Assembly: GCF_900129785.1 (NCBI RefSeq)
Contig: NZ_FSRC01000002.1
Location: 992,001-1,056,000, forward strand
DNA length: 64,000 nt
Direction: 5' to 3'
Source: Algoriphagus halophilus
GTDB lineage: Bacteria; Bacteroidota; Bacteroidia; Cytophagales; Cyclobacteriaceae
Both the position numbers and the translations under genes were made by a program. Each line of letters opens with the position of its first letter. Position 1 is the stretch's first letter. The notes under the pieces were generated by a model, which saw only the letters and a list, made by a program, of their open reading frames with translations, was not told the origin of the DNA and did not search any database. Below, piece after piece: positions 8,869-16,895 of the stretch.

Positions 8869-10095
8869 TTATACGAGTTGTGCTAGAGCTATTTTAAAGG
8901 AGCTTTGAGCTATATTGGTCTTTTCCGGATTTTCCTGAAAAGTTTTGTTCAATGCTTTTTCAATGGTCTTGCTTACATCGTTGAATATTGCCCGGTCGGT
9001 AACTTCAGCTTTCTTGCTCATCAAATAGGCAAAGACTCTGGCCATTCCACAGTTGGCAATAAAATCCGGAAGAACTGAAATCCGCTTATCTGCCCAGACT
9101 CCAATAGGCCCAAAGAAGATCTCAGGGTCTGCGAATGGCACATTTGCTCCGCAGGAAATTACTTCCAACCCTGCATTTACCATGCGTTCTACTTGGTTTT
9201 GGGTCACTAATCTGGAAGCCGCAGCTGGAATGAATATTTCACTGTTGATATCCCAGATCTTTTCATTGATTTTCTCAAAAGGAATCATATCCTTGGCTAC
9301 CAGTTTGTTTCCGTCTCTAGCAATAAAGAGGTCTCGTACTTCATCCAGGCTTAGCCCCTCTTCACGGATGATTCCTCCATCTCTATCAATAATTCCTACC
9401 ACCTTCACTCCTTCCACCGCCAAAAAACATGCGGCTGCAGCGCCTACATTTCCCCATCCTTGGATAACAGCTCGCTTTCCTTTGATCTGACCACCCCAAA
9501 TTTTATAATAATGCCGCACGGCCTCTGCCACACCATATCCTGTAATCATGTCGGCTACCGTGTATTTCTTGGGTCCATTGGGCGTATAATGAGGATCTTC
9601 CAATACTTTGGAGACGCCTTGCCTTAACTGTCCAATCTTTTTGATTTTTTCTGGTTCTGTGGCATGAAAGTGACCATTTACGATTCCTTCCTGAGGATGC
9701 CAAAGTCCATAAGTTTCCGTAATAGGGATCACTTCATGGATTTCATCCACATTCATATCACCTCCGGTTCCATAATAATTTTTCAAAAGCGGCATGACAG
9801 CCTTATACCAGCGCTGAAGCACTTCGTTTTTTCTAGGATCATTTGGGTCGAAATTAATCCCTGATTTGGCTCCACCAATTGCGGGGCCTGATACAGTGAA
9901 TTTCACCTCCATGGTTTTGGCAAGAGATTCTACTTCTCGTTTGTCTAGTCCTTTACGCATGCGGGTTCCACCTCCTGCAGCTCCCCCTCTTAAAGAGTTG
10001 ATGACTACCCAGCCTTCGGCCTCAGATTCATTGTCGCTCCATTCAAAAACAATTTCAGCTTTTTTGTTTTCGAATTTCTTTAGTAAGTCGTGCAT
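8869..10095 (-). CDS. Glu/Leu/Phe/Val dehydrogenase family enzyme
   Basis: A 408-residue amino-acid dehydrogenase catalysing reversible NAD(P)-dependent oxidative deamination. The substrate-domain block 'PAIGGAKSGINFDP' contains the catalytic Lys, with 'GTGGDMNVDE' carrying the catalytic Asp. The Rossmann domain begins with 'AVIQGWGNVGAAAACFL', and 'ANCGMARVFAYLMSKK' lies near the C-terminus. Which amino acid is used cannot be fixed by eye; glutamate and leucine dehydrogenases are the main candidates. It is a single gene followed by an inverted repeat. Confidence 0.88.
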   Translation of the reverse strand: MHDLLKKFENKKAEIVFEWSDNESEAEGWVVINSLRGGAAGGGTRMRKGLDKREVESLAKTMEVKFTVSGPAIGGAKSGINFDPNDPRKNEVLQRWYKAVMPLLKNYYGTGGDMNVDEIHEVIPITETYGLWHPQEGIVNGHFHATEPEKIKKIGQLRQGVSKVLEDPHYTPNGPKKYTVADMITGYGVAEAVRHYYKIWGGQIKGKRAVIQGWGNVGAAAACFLAVEGVKVVGIIDRDGGIIREEGLSLDEVRDLFIARDGNKLVAKDMIPFEKINEKIWDINSEIFIPAAASRLVTQNQVERMVNAGLEVISCGANVPFADPEIFFGPIGVWADKRISVLPDFIANCGMARVFAYLMSKKAEVTDRAIFNDVSKTIEKALNKTFQENPEKTNIAQSSFKIALAQLV

Positions 10096-10168
10096 TAATT
10101 TTTGGGTTTATATCTGCCCCAAAAATATAAAATTTTAATCCCTCTCATAAATTTTGTGGAGGAGCAAA

Positions 10169-11242
10169 TCAGCCAAAGATTGTTCCTCCGGAAGAATCTC
10201 TGCTCGCATGGGTAACAGAAGCCAGACAATTTGATTCTCCCCTCAATCTAAGCACTCCTAAAAATCCAAAAATCAATGCTTCTTTAAACTCAATCAATTC
10301 GTTGGAAGCTTCAAATTGTTGCCAATTACCTTGGAGCTGATGGTGGAGCCGCTCTATAAAATAGGTATGATAGGCACCTCCTCCGGAGAGGAGAACCTTA
10401 GGCTTTTCATGGAGTGCGTAGGCTTGAATGATTTGAGCGATTTGAATTGCATAATGCTCCGTCAATGTGGCTAATTTATCTTTTTCAGGAGCGTTGCTTG
10501 ATTGGATGATAGGAGAAAAAACTTCGTCCATATCCTCTCTACCAAGGGATTTGGCCCCCTTTTTTTGATAAAAAGGAACTTGGTTGAGTTTTTCCAACAG
10601 TTCTGCATCCACTTGTCCCTCACGGGCCCACTGCCCATCCCGATCATAAGGGCTACCCAGTTTTTCCGCAATGGGATTCAGTAAGAGGTTGAATGGACTA
10701 CAATCGAACGCTATTCGCTCTCCCTTCCATTGCATACTGATATTGGAAATGCCACCCAGGTTGATGCAAAAGTCCAAATGTGGGAAAAGGAGTTGGTCAC
10801 CTATAGGAACCAATGGTGCTCCCTGGCCTCCAAGCTGCACATCCAACATTCTGAAATCATTGATCACTTTCATTTCCGAAGCTTGATGCAGCGCCCATCC
10901 ATTTCCAATTTGTAAACTCAATCCTTTTTGTGGTTGATGGAATACGGTGTGACCATGGGAACAGATGGCGATTGGAGAAATTTGTTTTTTAGAACAGAAC
11001 TGCTTCACTTCCTGACCCATCCATTTTCCAAATGCTACATCTAGATAGTGAAGGTCCAATGCATTCAATAGGTGGGCTTTTTGGAGTTGTTCACCCAATT
11101 GGTCCGGAAAAGGGATGGTGATCGCTTCCAGAATCTCAAATTGCCAAAGGTCGGATTTTTCAAAATGGCAATAAGCGACATCTAAACCATCTCCTGAAGT
11201 TCCTGACATCAATCCTATTATGTGGTAGTTCGCGTTGCTCAT
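10169..11242 (-). CDS. anmK: anhydro-N-acetylmuramic acid kinase
   Basis: AnmK phosphorylates and opens 1,6-anhydro-MurNAc released by wall turnover, allowing peptidoglycan recycling. The 357-residue protein has the nucleotide-binding 'IGLMSGTSGDGLDVAY' at the N-terminus, 'CSHGHTVFHQP', 'FCINLGGISNIS', 'FDCSPFNLLLNP' and 'LLSGGGAYHTYFIERL', as in ASKHA-fold AnmK enzymes. Length is normal. It is divergent from coaX across about 100 bases. Confidence 0.93.
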   Translation of the reverse strand: MSNANYHIIGLMSGTSGDGLDVAYCHFEKSDLWQFEILEAITIPFPDQLGEQLQKAHLLNALDLHYLDVAFGKWMGQEVKQFCSKKQISPIAICSHGHTVFHQPQKGLSLQIGNGWALHQASEMKVINDFRMLDVQLGGQGAPLVPIGDQLLFPHLDFCINLGGISNISMQWKGERIAFDCSPFNLLLNPIAEKLGSPYDRDGQWAREGQVDAELLEKLNQVPFYQKKGAKSLGREDMDEVFSPIIQSSNAPEKDKLATLTEHYAIQIAQIIQAYALHEKPKVLLSGGGAYHTYFIERLHHQLQGNWQQFEASNELIEFKEALIFGFLGVLRLRGESNCLASVTHASRDSSGGTIFG

Positions 11243-11344
11243 GGGTTAAAGTTTGTTAAGTATGGAGCAATCCAAAGATAATTTGCTGCTGTAGAAAAGC
11301 CCTCTTTTTTTTAATGCCTAATTTGCAGTCTATCCTGTTTCTGA

Positions 11345-12061
11345 ATGGACAATCTAATCATTGATATTGGCAATACCAGAATCAAATCTGCCTTGTTTAA
11401 GGGGACTGAATTTGTAAATGAATCAGTTTTTATAGATTTGCCGACTGCTTTGCAATATTGGAAAGGTCTTTCTTTTCAAAATTGCTTGATAAGTTCTGTG
11501 AAGTGGACCGAGAAAGATCTTAAAATTCAAATTCCATTTCCATTTAAATACTTATCCAACAATCTTCAATTTCCTATTGGCAATGCGTACGGTAGTCCAG
11601 CTACCCTGGGTTTGGATAGGATGGCCGCTGCTGTAGGAGGTTGGCAAATGGCAGGAACAGGCCCAGTGCTGGTAATAGACATGGGAAGTTGTATGACATT
11701 TGATCTGGTAGATGAATCCAATACTTATCGAGGCGGAGCCATCAGTCCAGGGTTGTTGATGAGGGCCAAGGCAATGAATGCATTAACAGCCCGACTTCCC
11801 TTGGTGGAAGTTTCTGGAAAGCCGGAAGATTTTATAGGAACCAACACCATCAGTTGTATGCAGATAGGTATTTGGTATGGGATTGAATCAGAAATTCTTG
11901 GCCAAATCCAAAAATATGAGCAAAAATTCCCCCAAATCAAGGTCTTTGTTTGCGGTGGAGACGCTCAATCTTTTGAATCATTAGCAAAAGACCACATATT
12001 TGTAGTCCAAAATTTAGTCCTGCATGGATTGAATTGTATTCTAAACCACAATGTTGAGTAA
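11345..12061 (+). CDS. coaX: type III pantothenate kinase
   Basis: CoaX phosphorylates pantothenate, the first step of coenzyme A synthesis, and is not feedback-inhibited by CoA. The 238-residue protein has the ASKHA motifs 'LIIDIGNTRIKSALF' (phosphate 1), 'TLGLDRMAAAVGG' with the catalytic Asp, 'VIDMGSCMTFDLV' (phosphate 2) and 'YRGGAISPGLLMRAKAM'. Its 3' end overlaps the next gene by 11 bases, so it is coupled to an outer-membrane protein, an arrangement I recall from other Bacteroidota. Confidence 0.94.
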   Translation: MDNLIIDIGNTRIKSALFKGTEFVNESVFIDLPTALQYWKGLSFQNCLISSVKWTEKDLKIQIPFPFKYLSNNLQFPIGNAYGSPATLGLDRMAAAVGGWQMAGTGPVLVIDMGSCMTFDLVDESNTYRGGAISPGLLMRAKAMNALTARLPLVEVSGKPEDFIGTNTISCMQIGIWYGIESEILGQIQKYEQKFPQIKVFVCGGDAQSFESLAKDHIFVVQNLVLHGLNCILNHNVE

Positions 12062-13334
12062 AATCAAATTGCAATTGCTGGGTGTAATCTGCACCCTTTT
12101 CTTATTTAGTGAAGCCCAAGCACAGTCTTCAGCTTCTACGTACAGTGCTTTGGGCATTGGTGAATTTAATTATTCAGGATTAACTCAGAACCAGGGTATG
12201 GGAGGTCTTGGAGTTAGTTATGGTACTGGATGGAATGCCAATGTCGTCAACCCGGCATTGACTACTTATAATACCATATTTAATTTTCAGGCAGCACTGA
12301 ATTATAAGAAATTCAATGCGAGAAATAGCTCCGAATCTTCAGATGTCGATGGTGGAGGTCTTTCCTATGTAGCCATGTCACTTCCATTGAAATCTGGAAA
12401 AGTGACGATGGGACTTGGGCTGAATCAAATCACCAGTGTGAATTACCGACTTCAGGTAGAGAGCGCGGTAGAAAATGCTGAGTTGAGAGCCTATAATTAT
12501 GTGCAGGGAGATGGAGGTATTTCGGAGACTTACATGAGCTTTGGGGTGAAAGTTGCCAAAAATTTCAGCCTAGGTGCGCAAGTTTCTTATCTTTTTGGGT
12601 CAACCATTCGGAACAATCAATTGTCACTTTTGAATGGTAATGACAACCCAGTGGGGAACACTACTGAATATTATGAAAGATTAACAGTTAGTGATATTGG
12701 TTTCAAAGGGGGTGCACATTACGTTGCAAAGCTTTCTGACAAGAATAACTTACACTTTGGTGCCATTTATCAGAATTTGGGGAATGTTAGTGGAAAAGCC
12801 TTTGCCAAATTGGCTGCTTTAGGTGAAGCTAGCGATCCCGATTCAGATGGTGATTTGATCGCCAACGATGAAAAAGGCAGTATATACATTCCAAATCGCA
12901 TCGGATTTGGGGTAACATTTGAAAAAATGAATAAATTCGCCCTCGGTTTGGAGGGGCAATATCAGGATTTTAATAAGTTTAAATCCTTTTTTGGAGAGAG
13001 TCTTTCTTTGAGGGAGGCCATTAAAGTTGGTTTGGGATTTCGGATTGTACCCGATTACCTAGCGATTGACAGTCCATTGAAAAGAACTACTTATCGATTC
13101 GGATTGGAATATCAGCAGACTCCCTACTATCTGAACCAGACAAATATCAATGATATTGGCATTAACTTTGGAGCTTCATTTCCAGTTAATCAATTATCAT
13201 TGGTGAATTTGGCTGTGAAGGTTGGACAACGTGGCACTACCGATAATGGCCTGATCCAAGAAAATTATGTGAACTTCACGTTTGGATTTTCACTTAATGA
13301 TAATAGTTGGTTTTATAAACGAGTATTTGAATAA
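12051..13334 (+). CDS. outer-membrane beta-barrel protein
   Basis: A 427-residue protein with a signal peptide (basic start, hydrophobic core, 'SEAQAQ' cleavage region near residue 25). The remainder alternates polar and hydrophobic residues in the way of outer-membrane strands, ending 'YVNFTFGFSLNDNSWFYKRVFE'. An N-terminal 'YSALGIGEF...GLGVSYG...NVVNPALTT' segment resembles FadL/OmpP1-like and PorV-like barrels of Bacteroidota. The cargo is unknown. It overlaps coaX by 11 bases and is followed 12 bases later by a TPR protein, suggesting a three-gene transcript ending at the hairpin at 14670. Confidence 0.8.
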   Translation: MLSKIKLQLLGVICTLFLFSEAQAQSSASTYSALGIGEFNYSGLTQNQGMGGLGVSYGTGWNANVVNPALTTYNTIFNFQAALNYKKFNARNSSESSDVDGGGLSYVAMSLPLKSGKVTMGLGLNQITSVNYRLQVESAVENAELRAYNYVQGDGGISETYMSFGVKVAKNFSLGAQVSYLFGSTIRNNQLSLLNGNDNPVGNTTEYYERLTVSDIGFKGGAHYVAKLSDKNNLHFGAIYQNLGNVSGKAFAKLAALGEASDPDSDGDLIANDEKGSIYIPNRIGFGVTFEKMNKFALGLEGQYQDFNKFKSFFGESLSLREAIKVGLGFRIVPDYLAIDSPLKRTTYRFGLEYQQTPYYLNQTNINDIGINFGASFPVNQLSLVNLAVKVGQRGTTDNGLIQENYVNFTFGFSLNDNSWFYKRVFE

Positions 13335-13346
13335 AGCATAATAACC

Positions 13347-14648
13347 ATGAAAATTAAATCAACCCTATTAGGTCTAGCAGCCGTATTGATGGCTGGCGTG
13401 GTTCAAGCGCAAGATGGATGGAATTGGCCATCTGATCCTGCGCAAGAAGCCAAAGCAAGAGAATTGAATGCTGCATATACTGACTATATGAAGTCAGAGC
13501 AGTATGTGGAAGCTACTAAGCCTTTACATTGGCTATTAGTAAATGTTCCTCAGCTAAATGAATCTTTATACATCAACGGGACCAAAATTTATGATGGTGC
13601 AGCTGGTGCTGTAAGTGATGAGGCACAAAAAAGAGTGTATCAGGATTCTGTAATAGCACTTTACGAAAAAAGAGGTGAATTGTATGACAATGAATCTAAG
13701 TGGATTGAAAACAAAGCTTATTACGGCTATCAGTATTATAAAGATGACAAGGAAAAATTGAAAGTTCCAGTAGCAGATTTCGAGAAAGCACTTGAAATAA
13801 ATGGTTCTATTAACTATCAGTTAGTACCTGCATACTTTAACTTGGTCTATAGAAACTTTGCATACCACAAAGCATACACAGGTGAGGAAATCCTTAATAT
13901 GTATGATGAGCTAAATGCAATTTTGGATGCAGAAGCAGCAAAAGGTTCGAATGTAACTAGCCAAAAAGGTAATATGGAGCAATTGTTGGTTGCTATGGAA
14001 TTGATTGATTGTGATTTCATCGAAAACACTATGGGTCCAAAATTGGCCGCTGATCCTTCTAATGAGAAATTGGCTAATCAGATCTTCAACTATTCTGTAC
14101 AATACAAGTGTTTCTCTTCTGATGCGTTCCTGCAGGCTTTGGAAATCATCGATACCAATAACCCTACTTTCGCAACTTCTCAAGTAAGAGCGATGAGATA
14201 CCTACAGGAGAAAGATTACGACAAAGCAGAGCCAGTATTGGAGAAGGCCATGACTTTGGCTGAGAACGATGCTCAGAAAGCGGAAGTGAAGTTTGAGTTG
14301 GCGAAGATTTATGGCGCTAAAGGTCAAAAGTCTGCTGCTAGAGCTGCTGCTAAAGAAGCTGCTGCAATGGATGAGTCTAAGTCTAAAGATGCTTGGAAAT
14401 TGATCGGTGACTTGTACATGGGTTCTATGAACGATTGTAAAGGTGGAGAAAGCCGTGCAAAAGATTACTCTATCTACATCGCTGCTTACAATGCATATCA
14501 AAGAGCTGGTGACAATACAGGAATGGCCAATGCCAAGGCTAGATTCCCTTCTAAAGAGGAATTGTTTACAGAAAGCTTACAAGTGGGCGGCACTATCAAC
14601 ACTGGATGTTGGATTGGTGAAACCGTAACCTTGGCTACAAGAGACTAA
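13347..14648 (+). CDS. secreted TPR-containing protein
   Basis: A 433-residue protein with a clear signal peptide (MKIKSTLLGLAAVLMAGVVQAQ, cut near residue 22), therefore periplasmic or surface-located. TPR-like helices are visible at about residues 130-175 and again at 270-345 ('YDKAEPVLEKAMTLAEND', 'AEVKFELAKIYGAKGQKSAA'). The protein is Ala/Lys/Glu rich. No enzyme motif is seen. It is probably co-expressed with the preceding outer-membrane protein (12-base gap), so a role as its periplasmic partner is plausible but inferred. Confidence 0.8.
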   Translation: MKIKSTLLGLAAVLMAGVVQAQDGWNWPSDPAQEAKARELNAAYTDYMKSEQYVEATKPLHWLLVNVPQLNESLYINGTKIYDGAAGAVSDEAQKRVYQDSVIALYEKRGELYDNESKWIENKAYYGYQYYKDDKEKLKVPVADFEKALEINGSINYQLVPAYFNLVYRNFAYHKAYTGEEILNMYDELNAILDAEAAKGSNVTSQKGNMEQLLVAMELIDCDFIENTMGPKLAADPSNEKLANQIFNYSVQYKCFSSDAFLQALEIIDTNNPTFATSQVRAMRYLQEKDYDKAEPVLEKAMTLAENDAQKAEVKFELAKIYGAKGQKSAARAAAKEAAAMDESKSKDAWKLIGDLYMGSMNDCKGGESRAKDYSIYIAAYNAYQRAGDNTGMANAKARFPSKEELFTESLQVGGTINTGCWIGETVTLATRD

Positions 14649-14669
14649 TTTTAGTTAATATTCTTAAAA

Positions 14670-14695
14670 GGGCAGCTACTCAGCTGCCCTTTTTG
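14670..14695 (+). terminator. Rho-independent terminator after the coaX-OMP-TPR run
   Basis: A perfect 8-bp stem GGGCAGCT / AGCTGCCC with a 4-base loop is followed directly by TTTTT. It lies 22 bases after the TPR gene stop and before the lptC promoter. Confidence 0.9.
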
Positions 14696-14724
14696 CGTTT
14701 ACTACTTATCATTTAATTTTCATT

Positions 14725-14732
14725 TATCTTTG
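14725..14732 (+). promoter_or_regulatory. Bacteroidota -7 promoter element (TAnnTTTG) of the lptC operon
   Basis: TATCTTTG is an exact match to the Bacteroidota sigma-A -7 consensus TAnnTTTG. It sits only 4 bases before the GTG start of lptC and just past the upstream terminator. With a start site expected 5-7 bases after the element, the message would begin at or inside the start codon, so lptC may be leaderless. No good -33 TTTG at the usual spacing is evident. Confidence 0.5.
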
Positions 14733-14736
14733 TACC

Positions 14737-15282
14737 GTGAAGTTTAGCCACCTATTCGTCTTACTTTCTATTTGTGTCATGGCATTTTCCTCTTGCCGGG
14801 AAGATGTGGATGCGGCTGCCTTGCAGGTATATGATGGGCCGATGAATACCTCCATTAATATCAATTTGGTTTCCAGTGATTCTGCCATTATCAGATCTGA
14901 AATCAAAGCTCCCAAGCAATTGGAGTTCGAAAATGGAAATTTGGAATTTCCTGAAGGGATTGACATTACTTTTTTTGATAAAGCGGGAAATATAACCACC
15001 ACCATGCGGGCAGACAGAGGATATTACCTTAGAGAAGATAATCTTTATAAGGGTGAAGGAGATGTTCAAGTTGATAATCTGGAAAAGGACCAAAGTTTGA
15101 AGTCCGAAGAGATTTTTTGGAACCCCAATCAAAAAAAGATTTATACTGAAAAATTTGTCAGCGTTAGAGATGGAAAAACCTTGCTCCAAGGGGCAGGATT
15201 AGAAGCGGATGAAAATTTTTCCAAATATTCCATCAAAAACCCAATGGACAGTAGAATTGAGTTCCAAGAGGATGGAATGTAA
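14737..15282 (+). CDS. lptC: LPS export ABC transporter periplasmic protein LptC
   Basis: LptC is the bitopic or lipid-anchored periplasmic link between the LptBFG extractor and the LptA bridge. The 181-residue protein starts at GTG and has a hydrophobic leader with lipobox 'AFSSC' (Cys about residue 20). An OstA/LptC beta-jellyroll pattern follows, including 'TTTMRADRGYYLREDNLYKG', 'GDVQVDNLEKDQSLKSEEIF' and 'EKFVSVRDGKTLLQGAGLEAD', as in the Bacteroidota LptC family. The next two genes follow at short spacing, forming an envelope-biogenesis operon. Confidence 0.85.
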   Translation: MKFSHLFVLLSICVMAFSSCREDVDAAALQVYDGPMNTSININLVSSDSAIIRSEIKAPKQLEFENGNLEFPEGIDITFFDKAGNITTTMRADRGYYLREDNLYKGEGDVQVDNLEKDQSLKSEEIFWNPNQKKIYTEKFVSVRDGKTLLQGAGLEADENFSKYSIKNPMDSRIEFQEDGM

Positions 15283-15317
15283 ATTCCCCATATATTAGAT
15301 TTACCAAAAATATTAGA

Positions 15318-15527
15318 TTGAAATTACCTGACGTCCTTATTTTATCCCTTGCGCTAGCATTCGCAATCATTGGAATTCACCTAAGTCTGAGCCAAGGCGT
15401 AGAAGTGTCCTATCCAGTTTTTATGTTTGCCGTAGCCTTACTATTTTGGTTTCAATATAGAAGGACCAACGACCCAAAAGACTCCCAAAAACCAAAGCAA
15501 AAAACTAAAAAGCGGAAAAAGCATTAA
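15318..15527 (+). CDS. small two-helix membrane protein
   Basis: A 69-residue protein read from a TTG start 35 bases after lptC. Two hydrophobic segments (about residues 5-25 and 32-47) are followed by a very basic tail rich in Lys ('KPKQKTKKRKKH'), so the tail should face the cytoplasm. No family is recognised. Position between lptC and the CNNM gene with only 2 bases before the latter supports real translation as part of the operon. The non-ATG start makes the exact N-terminus uncertain. Confidence 0.6.
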   Translation: MKLPDVLILSLALAFAIIGIHLSLSQGVEVSYPVFMFAVALLFWFQYRRTNDPKDSQKPKQKTKKRKKH

Positions 15528-15529
15528 AC

Positions 15530-16810
15530 ATGGATGTTTCTTATTTGATATACGTGATTATCACGCTGCTTTTTTCAGCATTTTTTTCGGGAATGGAAAT
15601 CGCTTTTATTTCCTCCAACAAGCTGCAGATTGAGCTTCAGCGAAAACAAGGGTCCTTGGTAGGCAAAGTACTCAGTACCTTTGTCAACAATACCGGACAA
15701 TTTATAGGAACTACCTTGATGGGGAATACCGTCTCTTTGGTGCTCTATGGTATTTTCATGGCATTCCTGTTAGAGGATCCTTTAAATATGATGCTACCAG
15801 AAGGCTTTAACAATGAAGCACTAGTCTTGGTATTGCAAACGGTGATTTCTACCTTGATTGTATTGGTGACGGCAGAGTTCCTTCCCAAAAGCATTTTTAT
15901 GCTGAACCCAAACAGCATGCTCACTTTCTTTGCCTTGCCTTTTTTGGCAATCTATTTTATCATGTATCCCATTGTCTGGGCAGTGGTAGGGCTTTCCAGA
16001 TTCTTCATTACCAAGATATTGAGACTGGAATACAGTGAAGACAAACCGGTTTTTACGGTGACGGATTTGAATAGCTTTATCCAAAATCATTTGACCCAGG
16101 AAAAAGAAGAAGGGAAAGTGGATATAGATACCAAGATTTTCGACAATGCGGTGGAGTTTAAAACAGTGCGTGTGAGAGAGTGCATGGTGCCTAGAACAGA
16201 CATTGTATCGGTAGAAATTGAGGATACCATAGAAGAGCTGAAAGAGGTATTTGCAGAAAGCGGTCACTCCAAGGTGATTGTCTATCGTGAAACCATCGAC
16301 GATGTGATTGGTTATTGTCATCAACTGGAGTTGTTCAAAAAGCCGAAAAGTATCGAGGAAATACTTACTCCTATTATCATCGCACCAGAATCAGCCTTGG
16401 CCAATGAACTGCTCATCCAATTTATTCAGGAAAGAAAAAGTTTGGCTTTGGTGGTGGATGAATTTGGGGGAACCAGTGGAATTGTTTCCATGGAAGACAT
16501 CATTGAAGAGATCTTTGGAGAGATTGAAGATGAGTATGACAATGATGATTTGATCGAACAAAAGACCGGAGATCATGAATATTTGTTAAGTGCCCGTCAC
16601 GAAATAGATTATTTAAATGATAAATATGGATGGGATTTACCTTACGGTGATTTTGAAACATTGTCAGGATTAATTCTTTCTTTGACAGAAAACCTGCCCA
16701 AGAAGGGCGAATCGGTCGTTTTTGGTCCGTATACGTTTACAATCATGACTAAGCAAGACCATCGAATTGACTCAGTTAAGCTGAAAATTAATAGCTCAGG
16801 GATTTTTTAG
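15530..16810 (+). CDS. CNNM/HlyC-CorC family membrane protein with CBS domains (GldE-like)
   Basis: A 426-residue protein with an N-terminal CNNM transmembrane domain (about residues 1-170, four hydrophobic segments, 'FFSGMEIAFISSNKLQIEL' and 'NTGQFIGTTLMGNTVSL'). A paired CBS domain follows ('RVRECMVPRTDIVSVE' to 'LALVVDEFGGTSGIVSMEDIIEEIFGEI'), then a CorC_HlyC C-terminal domain. Family members are Mg2+/Co2+ efflux-related; the Bacteroidota paralogue GldE is linked to gliding motility. I cannot tell those apart here. It is the third gene of the lptC operon. Confidence 0.88.
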   Translation: MDVSYLIYVIITLLFSAFFSGMEIAFISSNKLQIELQRKQGSLVGKVLSTFVNNTGQFIGTTLMGNTVSLVLYGIFMAFLLEDPLNMMLPEGFNNEALVLVLQTVISTLIVLVTAEFLPKSIFMLNPNSMLTFFALPFLAIYFIMYPIVWAVVGLSRFFITKILRLEYSEDKPVFTVTDLNSFIQNHLTQEKEEGKVDIDTKIFDNAVEFKTVRVRECMVPRTDIVSVEIEDTIEELKEVFAESGHSKVIVYRETIDDVIGYCHQLELFKKPKSIEEILTPIIIAPESALANELLIQFIQERKSLALVVDEFGGTSGIVSMEDIIEEIFGEIEDEYDNDDLIEQKTGDHEYLLSARHEIDYLNDKYGWDLPYGDFETLSGLILSLTENLPKKGESVVFGPYTFTIMTKQDHRIDSVKLKINSSGIF

Positions 16811-16895
16811 ATAAAGGTTTGATTCAGAATATATTTTGAATTTCGACCCTAATGCTATTATTTTGCGACACTTCTAAAAAAGCGTAGAAATACAA

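Noticed and set aside
9053..9490. 145-aa plus-strand ORF inside the amino-acid dehydrogenase gene
   Set aside because: Antisense shadow: Ser/Pro/Ile-rich low-complexity translation of a well-conserved gene on the other strand.
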